Below are positions 38,645 through 50,600 of a DNA stretch of 64,000 bases, in pieces (the stretch's first letter is position 1; each line of letters starts with the position of its first letter). Position numbers and translations under genes: made by a program. The DNA comes from Toxotes chatareus (taxonomy: Eukaryota > Chordata > Actinopteri > Toxotidae). The DNA lies in the NCBI GenBank assembly GCA_016801885.1, contig CM028886.1:4756592-4820591 (forward strand). The letters run 5' to 3'. A model generated the notes under the pieces. That model saw only the letters and a program-made list of their open reading frames with translations, had not been told where the DNA came from and did no database searches.

Positions 38645-41600
38645 ATGTTGACAGGATCTAAAACCACGTTCAAAGTGAGACAAATGCTCCCAGATATCAA
38701 GGTAAGGTCATAACGTTAAATTAGCTAACTGACGCTAACTAGCTAGGTGAGTTGAGTGAAAACCTAAAGCTAAAACCCACTAGTTAACTTGTACCTCTGT
38801 CCCGTTTCACACTGTCGCATAACTGTAAGGACTGAGCTGCTTATTTTCATATTAGACACCCAGTCTGGTGAAGCTTTATTATTCCAGTAGAGGTAGTTTT
38901 CCTTTAGCAGCACACATCAGATTTTAAGTGTTTGGGTTAAGAAAATGCAGCTGTTTTTCCTTTTTGTATATCTTTTTGGACCTTTCATGTGTTTTTTCTT
39001 TTCATTATGCCTTGCAAATCCAGTAAGAGCTCAGTTGAGCTGTGATTTGCAAGCCAGTCAGTGAAAGGTTTGAGCTCTGTAAGTTTAATCTCACAACAGC
39101 CAATTTTGCCTTTTCAGTGCTGTAACTAACTCATCATCACTCCTCATGTGATTAAACACCAGAGAGGCCAGGAAGCAGGCTATGTCATGATGCAGGAAAC
39201 ACTGGCCATCATTCACCAGGCTGTGCTATAAATGCATAGCCAGGTAGTTTCCAAGCCTGGCTGGATTAGAAACCTGCGGTCCCTCCTCAGAGATCCCAGT
39301 GAGAGGCTGTTCAGTGTGTGAATGTGGATGGTCTCATATTATTTTTGCTCATAGGTCAGGATGGAAGCTTAACAGGGGTAAACTAGGCTGCAAAGGGCTG
39401 CTGTTTCCATCTCTCTGGACAGGAGGCAGATCTATAATTACTGTAAGGGTACATAATGTCGCTGTCTTTGGCTGCATGCCGGTGCAGGCCAGTGAATGGG
39501 TGGTGAATCTTAATCACTTGTCATGGCAGGAGTTGTCCTTCGTATGGGATTCAGTTGTTGTACACAGAGACATATGGCACAGACGGTGATCTCCAGAGAA
39601 CTGCACAGAATTGTTGTAGTCGGTTTTAGCTGCTTCCAATTTCCGAAGGTTTAAATGGTCGTACGATTCTGCAGTGAATTGCTTTCAAATGCAGAAGGTG
39701 AAATCCCTGTGCTGCTGCATTTCAAATGATCAGAAAGATACTGCCCCGGTTTAGGTGCACTTGAGAGGATAGAGGTTAGGAGCGGTCGCTGGTTTGATAG
39801 ACAGCACAAAGCAAAGTGTACACATGGTATGAGTGTGTTCAGAGTGGCCTGTTCCTTTTGGGAACAGTCTCTTGGCACCGTCTTTGTGTTGCCTGGCGTT
39901 TTGTCTCTCCCTGGTTATTTTCAGCAGCCGCAGGGGGAAATGGTAACAGATGCCTCTTCACTCTGCCCTCGGGCGAGGCTTGCATGTGGAGTGGGGGTGA
40001 TGTGCACTGCACAACATCTGGCTGTCGCCATGGAGACAGCAGTAAGGAGGTAGAGGAGTTTTTTTTTAATTTGATTACCTCAGAACAAGACGCACAGAAA
40101 TCACCACAACCCCCCCACCAGTGGAATCCCATGTGTCCAAGTATGAGAATGTGGCTGAGCCTCAGATATGGTAATGTGGAGTAGTAGGCTGGGTAGATTA
40201 TATGTGCAGGCCACCCACACTCTCTTGTGGGTTTCACTTCCATGAGCATGCGTTAAGACCACTTTAGAAAACTGAATCCAATCCGGCACTGAATTTGGAC
40301 CAGATGGCTGTGGAGTTTGCACATTCTGGTGAATCTTCTGTAATCACCATGTTTATGCCATCCAACCCATTTTGGATGGTGTAAAATATGATGGGGCTGC
40401 ATCTGTTTTTAATTATTTTTATTATAATTTTTTGAATTATTTCCTGAATTAATCAATTAATTAGTTGCTTAAAAAAAAACAGAAAATAGTGAAAAATGTC
40501 CATCACAATTTTCTAAAGCAGAAGGTGACATCTTCAAATTGCTTGGTTTGTATGATCAACAGTCCAAAATCTAAATAGGTGTAGTTTGCGATCACATAAT
40601 TATACAAAAGCAGCAAAATCCATACAGTAAGAAGCTTGAACTAGAAAATGTTTGCCATTTATGTAAAAAAATAAACAAACAAAAAACCTGAGTCATATTA
40701 AGAAAACAACATCTGTTTATAAAGGCTTATTTTGGCTGGATCTATCCCCCTGAGTTCACTCTATCTGCATCTCCCAGTCAGCTTTGAAGCAGTCAGCATG
40801 AAAGGCACACAGCACAAAGCTCCACAGAAGCAAAAATGCCAGAGGAGGGATCATCTGAGCTCTATTCACAGTGGCTGAAGATCCAAGCCTGATATGAGTG
40901 GGGCAGACCAGTACAGACACCCACACCCGCTCCCATAGGACTCAGGCGTTACATTCACTGCCAGCCCCTGAGCTGCTGAAGCTTCAGGGGCTGAAGGGAG
41001 CACAACAATGGGCTCTTCTTAACGCCAGTGCAGATTTATGGTTCCATTAAAGGCTGTATCGATCTGGCATTGTGTGATAATTAACCAGTGGCACTATTAA
41101 CTAGTGAAAGGGCTGGGTCTTGAGAGGCTTGCTCGTTTGTCTGTTTTGAGTGTATAGAGTGGTTCTGATAATTGCACTCTCGGGGGCTGAGCTGTCAGGG
41201 TAGATGACTGTCGTAATAACATTTCAAAGACACTTCAGAGAGATGATTATGCGCCACTGAAAATATTCAATATTCATCATTACATTTTCACTTAAGCTAT
41301 TTAGCTGACACTCTCACCTGCAATGCTGCACTGTTATTGAGCCTGTTAGAGGTTTAGACACATATAACCTAAGTGTGCTCCAGAGACCAAGAAGAAGCAG
41401 TGTTGCAGTTGATTGACACACTGGCTGTTACGGGGTTCAGATTTGTGACCTTTTAGTCACAGAATAACATGTCTGGCCACTAGGCAACCCTCCCACCCTT
41501 CAAAAGAAAACTGCTGAAAACTGATATGTCACGTCTCCACTGACAGGAAGTACTCTACGGCGACCGATGAAAACTTGCTGTCAAATCAAATAGTGTGTGA

Positions 41601-44600
41601 TTAGTTAGTGCTGGCTAATGTTAACAGGTCAATAATCTACACTGATGCCAATTTGTATTTTTTGTTTATTGTTTTAGGCAATTAATGATTAATTTTGTTA
41701 TAGATTAACCTGCTGATTATTTCCCAGATTCGTCGATTAACTGTTTTGTCCATAAGATATCAGAATATAGTGTCTTATAATGTCTTGTTTTGTCTGACCG
41801 TCCTGAAGCAATAGTAATAATAATATTAGCAATAGTGATAGTAATAACTATAATAATAACAAACTAAGACAAATAAAAACTAATCAATGAATTATAAAAC
41901 ACAAATAGAGTAAAATAAACTAAAATGCTATAATGTGAAATAATTGAAAAGCAAGTGGGTTTTTAACAGTGATTTGAAAGATGAGACAGTTTGCTGCCCT
42001 GGTATCTCTATGCCAGTCGTTCCAAAGTCTAAGAGCCCTGACTACAAATTCTCTATCACCTTTGTTCATCAATCTAGACCTTGGAACAGCCGGAAGCGCC
42101 GCTCCCGGTGATCTGAGGGAGCGGGAGGGCAGTAATAAATCTGATAGATAGCCCGGGCGAGGCCTCTCAGGGCTTTGTAAGTAATCAATAAAATCGATTC
42201 TAAAAGCAACAGGTAGCCAGTGAAGTGAAGCCAGGATTGCTCTGATGTGTTTATATTTGCTAGACAAAGTTAAAATCCTGGGGTCGGGAGAGAGATTTCT
42301 TTTGCTGATGCCAGGGAGCAGGGAATTACAGTAGTCCAATCGACTGGTTATGAAAGCATGAATAACAGTTTCCAGATTTTTGGCAGAGAGAAGTGTCTAA
42401 TTTTTGAAATGTAAACCAGTGAGTTTATATGTTTATATGCCAAGGATGAGGCGATGATCAAAGATGACACCAAGATTTCTGCACCGCTGAGTTATACAAT
42501 TAGTGGACCGTGACTGTTCCAAATTTGGCTGGCAGTTTCAGTCCACCACTTTTGAAATATGTGAACAACTTACACAGAGGATGTCAGCTGAGTGGGCGTT
42601 CCTTCAGTGTGGCCCAGGACACATTTGCATTGTCATTCTCAATGCGTCTTGTCCTGTACTGTACAGCTGTCCACTGTTTAATTTGGTTGAAGATGACCTT
42701 TGAACCTTTCTGCACTGACCTTACAATACATCATCAACTGCACAAATATCTGTTTTGTTTTTGTTTTTTATGGGACAATGAATTGCAAATCATTCAGCGG
42801 GGATAACATTAAACAAGCCAGTAATTATTTGTTTATTGTGCGTCTAGAAGTCTGGACTGATGTTGCTATGATAAAGAACGGATGAGACAATGCTGTAAAT
42901 ATTCCCATGTTGCCAGGGCGTTTATGATGGAAGGTTTACGAATAAAACAGGGTGAGCTGTGCTAATTGCTGCGGGCATTTGCGGAGAAATGGGTTCAAAG
43001 CTGGCTATTCACTATAGTGTGATGCAGAAATTTTCACATTAAATATTAACCACCAGAATTCTCCATTCATTAAACATTTATTCATTGTTTTACCCTATAT
43101 GTTGGAATTGGTTTCTTTCTTTTCTGTAATATCTGCGTTTTCTCATATTGAGGCCAAAATGCAGCTTTTGTTGAGCTGAGTTGTTTTTTTAAGATAGCGT
43201 GGTAGCATATTTCCACCAAGGACTTCATTCCACTGTGAACTCCTGATTAGATTCAAGGCAGTTTTTTTGTCCTTTTGCTTTGTCCTTGGTATTTTGCTTT
43301 CAGTACATGAATAAATTTCATGTCAGGTCTTCTGTTTGTCTTGTAGGAAATATAGTACATCATTACAGGTCTGCTGCTAAGGGAAAGACAAGGAATTAAT
43401 GCAAAGGCATGGCTATCCATAAATCGTAGGGAGGTCACAGTACGTTTTGTTTCTCTAGCCAAAAAAATCTCATACATTATTCTAAATGGAATAAGAGGAA
43501 ATACTTCAAAGTGAGCTCCTTTTAGCAAAACTACCTCATGTCCTCATTTTGCTTCCAAGCCAGTTCACAATGCCAAATGACTGTCCCCATTCATGTGAGG
43601 AAATGAAAAGAGCAATACAAATAAACGGGCTGTAACACTTTTTAGCACAGTGAACTTTGGCTAAAAGCTTATGTGTATATGTGTAACTTTTAAAAGAGAC
43701 TCAGAATTGTTCATCTTAACAACAGATGAAAATCATATTTTCATCATATTCTCCTTTTTGGTTGCGACTCAGCTTGTTGGGACAGATTTTAGTCAAATAG
43801 GTGACAGCAAGATAAGAGATTTAAATTGAAGGGATTAAGATCCCACAGGAGGTTACTGCTTCTCGAGAGTCCCACCAAAAATTCAGTTTACTCTTGTAAG
43901 GTTGGTCTGTTGTTCGGGGAAAGAGAAGTATGTTCCAGACCGAGGAACTAGCATGCTTACTGCAGAAGTCTGGCTGGCCACAGTAGCAAAGGGAAGCCAT
44001 GAGCAATGGAAACTGCAGCAAGCCTTGGCCACTGTCCCTGAGGATGAAGGGAGGGAGCAGAGAAGGGCAAAAGTGGGGCAGAGAGGCAGCACTGGGGTGG
44101 GGGTGGGGGGCAATGAAAGTGATATAGTGGGGACGTCGAAGCCACACAATGAAAGCAAAACTGAAATGTCGACAAAAACACATCCCTGGAAATGTGGTTT
44201 TTGAGTGGTGTGTGACTCAGGGACTCGAGAGCAGTGCTATTTTGACCACAGTATCTTTAAATCTACTCTTAGACATTATCGCGTTCCATTTTCTTTATCT
44301 CTGTTGCCCTCTTTACGTCTCAGGTGTAAAACTTGCAAGTGAAGCAGAAGTGCCTGCATTTCACATGTAAATGCATTTCCTGTATATTTTTAATCTGTCA
44401 CTTTAATTGCATCCACAAATCTAGTTTTTGCTGGTTTAACTGAGGGAGCTCCACTCATATCAACCTTAATCACTTTATGTACATAGCAGAGTCCGCATTT
44501 AGTGCCAGTAGTACTTCACCTTGTGTATTGCACTGTTATCTAGTACATTCAGTTGCCTCACAAGACCCTGAGCCACAAGTTTGTCAGTCTTTACAACCTT

Positions 44601-47600
44601 CAGAGGACAGATACAACGCACTAGACTTATGGAAGGAATAACAAAACAAGATCTGAATAGCCTCTGATGTTCTTAAAAAGGAATAAGGAATTTGGCTGCG
44701 GGTTTTCTGTGGGTGTTGATGGAGAGAGAGAAAGAAACCATGATACATTTTAAAACCAGATGGAAAAAAAAGAACAATGCTCTGGCAGAAACTGAGTCTT
44801 GTAAAATTTTAGTGTCCTGTCTTATAATCAAAAAAGACCTGTTTTTCCCCAACGTTTTTTGCTAACATAGAACTTTCTGCCTTTTAATTTGGTCAGTAAA
44901 ATTGTTGGAACTCTAACCATATCTTGAAGGTCTTGGAATAAAAAGTTAAAGTTTAGGAATATATATTGAGGAGAACCTCGTGCTATTGGCTAATTCTTGC
45001 AGTTTTATTACAGACTTTAGAGTTGGCAGTATAGAAGCACTTTATAGCAAGATATTGCACCACAGCAAACTTGCTGACATGACATTATTTATAACTCATA
45101 GAACCTGGACTGATTAAAACCATTCTTCATTCATATTTTTGTGTTCATGGCTCACTTAGCCCTGGTTTAATTAATCAGTAATTTGGTATGGTTTTCTTTA
45201 TCTTAGTTTTAATTTCTTCTCCTTTTAACAGAGTAGAAAGTCTTATGATGTCTATTTTTGTTTTAGAAAAAAAGTGAGGAAAGCAGTGGGTTAACAGTAT
45301 ACAATATTTGCCTTGCTTCCTACATAAACCATTATATCAAAAAGTACACACTATAAGCTTTGATAAATCTGAAAAAAAAGGTTTCTCTAAGGGCATGGTC
45401 GTATTCCATCAAAACAGCGTCAGTAGCAAACTGCAGAATCTCTGCATCTCTTAATGAAACAGCCAGACGCTCTCACGTGCAAAGAAAACAACCAGCTGTG
45501 AATAAGTGTGATTTTACTGCCTTTTTATGGAGCAAAGGCCCTCTTTGTTAAATGTTCCTTGTGTGTGTGTGTGTGTTTTTTTTTATGGAGGGCCACAAGC
45601 TTAGAGTCTCAGGTTTTCATGAGCAGGCTGCTAACACAGAATTCACCACACTGCAAAATTGTTAGCATAACATTGGCGACTGAGTGGATTCATTGTTATT
45701 GTTCACACATCCTTGCTGACTCGAAGAAATGCTGGTGTTTCATGATAAAGCCGGTGCCTTAAATGCAGCCACGATGAATAGTCTGGTGTTGCTGTGGGCC
45801 AAACTCAGCTGGAATTGCTGAGAGAGAAGTATGAGGCTCTAAAATGTATAGTTTTCTTGGATGTCAACTCAAGACCCTAACTCTGCTTCTGTATTACTAT
45901 AAAGCTTGTTCAGCACCTGTATAATCCTATTGTCCTCTCACATTGCAGGGGTTAGCATATTATAGGATTTCTTGCCGATAAATGTAAATGGCTTTCGTAA
46001 GGGGGGTTAGTAGCAAAGTTAAGTGGAAGCATATGTGCTAGTAAGCTCACAGTCTGATTATAGAAACCTCTGTGGCTCTGTGGGGTTGGACTCTGCCTGT
46101 AGAACAGACTCAAGTACGCCAGACTCCATGACTATTATAGAGAGAGCAGGAACAAACAGAACAGCAACATGGAAACTAAGAATCACGGAGCATTGTGTGG
46201 TTGGCTTTGTTTCTTTGTCTTTGAAAATGAGTCCACTGAGACGAGCAAGGCTTTGATGACAGAAGCAGGCAGAGGCCTGATTTAAATATAATTGACAAGA
46301 CCAAAGGTGACATGAGACTCTGTCCATGGGCTGTGTGTGTGCTGTTTAGTCTACATTTGTATTTCTTGTGTAAACAATTTTAATTCTGTAGCACTGGTTA
46401 AAAATAGAAGACTGTTCCTTTCAGATGAACAGTGCTTTCATATTCAGGGTATTTATTTTCTTGTGAGATGTAGTTAACAAAATTCTGCATTCTGTTAACA
46501 TGAAGTTATTCAATCATAAGGCATTTTGGTAAATATGCTGTTTTGGTTAAATGAAAAGATCAATAACATTCTCATGTCTGTTTGTTAAATTTATGGCTAC
46601 TTCCTGTAACCAGTTTGCTACGTTTAGCCAAGAGACTGAAGTCTAGCTATAAAGCTAGACTCAGCAGGCATCATCCAAACTCACGACATGAAAGTAAATA
46701 AGTGGATTCCTAAAATATCAAACTATTCCTTCAAGGACAGGACGTCTCCTGTCTGTTGCAGTGATATGTAAAATAAAGATTGTTGCTTTGGAAACCAACG
46801 TGAATGTCAGCTCTGTTTCTCTTACAGGAGAGGATGCTGAGTCAAAGTGGGGTGAACGCAAGGAGTAGAGATGTGTTTGGACTACGCTGTCTACCAGGTA
46901 GGATTGTGTTTTTAAACACATAAGCATGTCAGTGGCATGGTTGCTCAGCACATCAGTTCTAACTATAATCACCATTTCTTATTGTACTTTCTAAACTTCT
47001 GTCTTTGACAAATCCAAACAATCTTGCACTGATTAAATAAATAGTGATTCAGGCTACTCTGGCAATAATCAGTTTATAGCTGACATCACGGCTAATCAAG
47101 CACAACAATATAACACTTTGCAGTGTGAACTTCAGTTCACAAGCTGCCACTGCTGCTCCAGGATCAGATAAAATAACAATATGCAATAACACTGGGCAGA
47201 AAACTGCTGCTGCGTGCATTGTTCCCTGTGGTTTGAAATTTCCATATTGTAGCCGCACCTGGACCAGGAATGTCCCCACAGGTGCTCTGCCTTTTAAGAT
47301 GGGAAAACATCGGCTGTTGAAAAGCTAACATGAACACGCAGAAGAAGACTGAGAGCCCCGGTAAACAATCATGTAGTTGAGATCAAAACACCTACATTTT
47401 TACTGCACCCTGAAATATTCTCATATGTTAACAAAAAGAGATTAAAATCAGCAACCTGTGTTTCAGTCTGTCAGAGCCTCATGAAGCACTGATGACAAGA
47501 TAAATGCTTCCTGTGTCAGTGATAAAGTACAACGTGCCTTACAGTACAGCTTACAGTTTCAACTTATACAGAATAGTGCATTCTATATTTGTTTTCCGTA

Positions 47601-50600
47601 CTGCTGCGCTGACTGTAGTTGACGCATTTAGGGTAGTGACTTATTTATTATGTGGTTACAGCTGCATTTAACCCATTTCTTGCTGCAACACCATCACAAA
47701 ACAAGATGACTGTGCATTATCAGGCAGTGTTGTGTATTCTCTGTACACCCGAAGTAGTCATGCCTACAGCATTTTATTCATTGTGTTAAAGTGTTCTGGT
47801 GAAATGCAGATTTGTACTAGAAAAAAACCCCAACCAATTCTTGGACTTGGACCTGCAAGATGGATTATAAATGGCCTATTAATCGTGTTGGCCCCTCAGA
47901 CTATGACTGTGATCAAGATGACCCTTGATCCTCCAGGTGTGTCTAACAGAATCCTGCCCTTCATGGGTCGCACCTTGAAATCACTTTCCTTTTTCCTCAA
48001 CAGTTAAAACCCCTGTGTTTTAACAGCTGAGCCAGCTAGGTTTACCAGAGATCAGCCCCGTTAACTCAAGTGATAATCTTCTGGATAGTGTACAGCCGCT
48101 GAAAATCACTGACCTTACTTCGTCTGGCCTGCTCATATTCTTTTGTCAGCAGCACCCTGCGGGAGCTTTTTGTAAGAATGGCAGTAGACCAGAGCTCCTA
48201 CATCTGAGACAGGATAATCTTTAACACTGCGTATCAGCAGTTACTTGCAGCTCTCTCCACCAGAGCAGATTAAGCATAAATGTGTGTGTTTGTGTGTTTT
48301 CAAAGGGGTTTAAGAAGTGTTGTTGCTTCCTTTCAGCTCACCTCCACCTAGTGACTGTTCTGCTTCTCTCCATTTCTGACACTCTCTTTTTTTTTCATAT
48401 CTTCATTTATTTTTATCTTTTTCTTTCTGTCATTGTATTTATTTCATTTTAATTTTTTTAATGAAGCTGTATTTTCAGTCTCAGTATTTTTTGTATTGAT
48501 ACACACACCTTGTGGGCTTCCACTGACCTTTCTCACACACAGTTGCACACGTATGCATTCATAACACACAAACACACACACATATTTTCATGCGTGTACA
48601 CATACTCTTTACAAACACACACACTTCCTTCCTTATTTCATTCACTTAGCAAGGCTAATTTGTTTTCCAGCAGTGTGTTTTCATCAAATACTTTCCAGAG
48701 ACTGCTGCTACTTGACAACACTCACAGAGATCCTATTCTTAGCTTTTAGCGTTTCACTGTGAAATGTCTACTGTCTCTACTTCACATTTTTTCCCCTGCT
48801 GGCTTTCATCTTCATCTCCGTCTCCAACAACACCTTACAGTTCTCTTAGCCCCTTCTTTCTTCTCTTTCTTTTCTTTCCCCACCTTCATTCCAGGCAGAT
48901 TAGAAACACAGCTGTCCACGAGAACCTGTTTTTTATTGAGAGGGAGACAAAGGCAGATGTGTATTGACAGCACGGTTATGCTTTTTCAGACTCTGGTTCT
49001 CTGTGGGCTAAAATTACTTACAATTAGTCTGCTGGAAAAGTAGCATTTCATTGTGTTTCGGACATTTTTTCAAAAATGGATTCAGAATAATGGGGCGGGG
49101 AAACTTATCCCCTGGCTCTGTGCACACTCTGCAGTGTAAGTGTTGAGACAATTTGTGAGAACAAGTTCACTTTCAGGCACAAAGGAGTCACTAGTCAGTG
49201 TTACCACACTGAGTGAAAGTTCTCACATTGCACCTGTGGACTCTCCCTTTCTCCTTTTCTCTCTCTCAAACACACACATGCGCATGCTCTGCAGTTGGAT
49301 GGATCATTTGTCAGCCTTATGTAAAAAGTATAGCACAGTTGTCATATCAATAACAACACAGTGATGCTGTTATTTCATGGCAGGGTAACTTAAGTTGTTT
49401 TAAAAAGTGCCTTAAGTGCATACTGTCTCAAACTAGAGGCAAGTTGAGAAAAATCATGTGGATTACAGAATCAGAGGCACGTTTGCAGAACTTGTCCCGT
49501 TCTGTCCGTAGTTAACAGGCAGCGCTCGGCATCCACGGTGTTCTCATGTGACACCGGGGACACAGGAGCGCAGAAACCGAGCCGGCCTGCAGGAGGGCAA
49601 ACAGGTCAGGACAGCTCCAACAGCCATAGGTAGATCATGTACCTTTTCAATGCTGTGAGTGGGAGAAGGGGTATACTGCCCATTCACACACAATGCTAAG
49701 CCGTCAGGACCCCCTTCAGAGCAACTTCACAATCTCCTTTCTCCACAGTCTTATGTTACTGCAGGATTTAAAGGCTGTCAGTTACCTTTATGCCTCGTTG
49801 ATTGATGAACAAGAGACCAGAACATAGATATATACTTGGATTTCGATCTTGATATTTGAAAAGGTATTAAAGTCTCTTTGTTTCTGTGACTTTGAATGGC
49901 TATTTTGCAGTGTATTCTTAGCATAACTTGGTTGACATCTGAAACTGCTGTCACCGTTGGATATTGCAACGTGGATATTGCAACACATGGAGGTTTTGGG
50001 ATTTCTGTGTTGTACTTTGTCAACAAAATTTCCAGAGTTCTTCTGGAAATGTTGTGTTATGTCAGATTATAAGGAAGACTACAGGCACTGAGGACGTTAT
50101 TGTTGTCCTTCATACAGAAAATATCCTCATCCGCTGCTAGTTAATCAATATCAGTACCTCTGAATCCGTAGATTTAACCCGGTGTAACCTATTCCTGGTC
50201 TTTACTGTTCCTCCCAGTGGAGGGTTGAAGAGGGCAGAAACCTTTTGCTCAGCACGCATGCTAGCTGAAAATGAGGAACAAATGTGGGTAAAAACAAATA
50301 AAACAGAGGTTCAGAGTATGTGGTTCAGATGTCTTTCAGCTGTATTTTCTCAGACTGATCCTTTACGTCGCTCTCTCCTCATGTCCAAGTCAGTGACCAC
50401 AACATCAACAGAAGCAGCTGCAACATTAAAGGGGAATCTCACATTTATGCTGTGGGAACAAAATGCTGTATATGTGCACATTTAACATAACCAAATAGAC
50501 TTGTTCTTCATAGGAGTACATGATTAAACAAGTCTTTAAACACTTCCTCAGCATTTGAGTTGAACTGATTTCTTCCTCTTAAAGGCTTTGCAATATTTGA

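Larger units (their letters stand above)
38702..46827 (+). other. mtmr11: mtmr11 intron 1 (8.1 kb) with repeats
   Basis: It opens with donor AAG|gtaagg and closes with acceptor cttacag|GAG. No coding exon recognised inside. The right-centre holds an L2-like LINE remnant (41810-42500, minus strand) and two pieces of a dispersed AT-rich repeat (40425-40690 and 41650-41790). A GC-richer patch at 40740-41070 has no coding structure. A perfect 9-bp inverted repeat with a four-base loop is at 46640-46661. A TG run is at 45560-45577. Confidence 0.6.

Noticed and set aside
43821..44204. Overlapping open frames on both strands in mtmr11 intron 1
   Set aside because: Open on several frames at once because of a G-rich/C-rich purine-pyrimidine stretch; no family signature.
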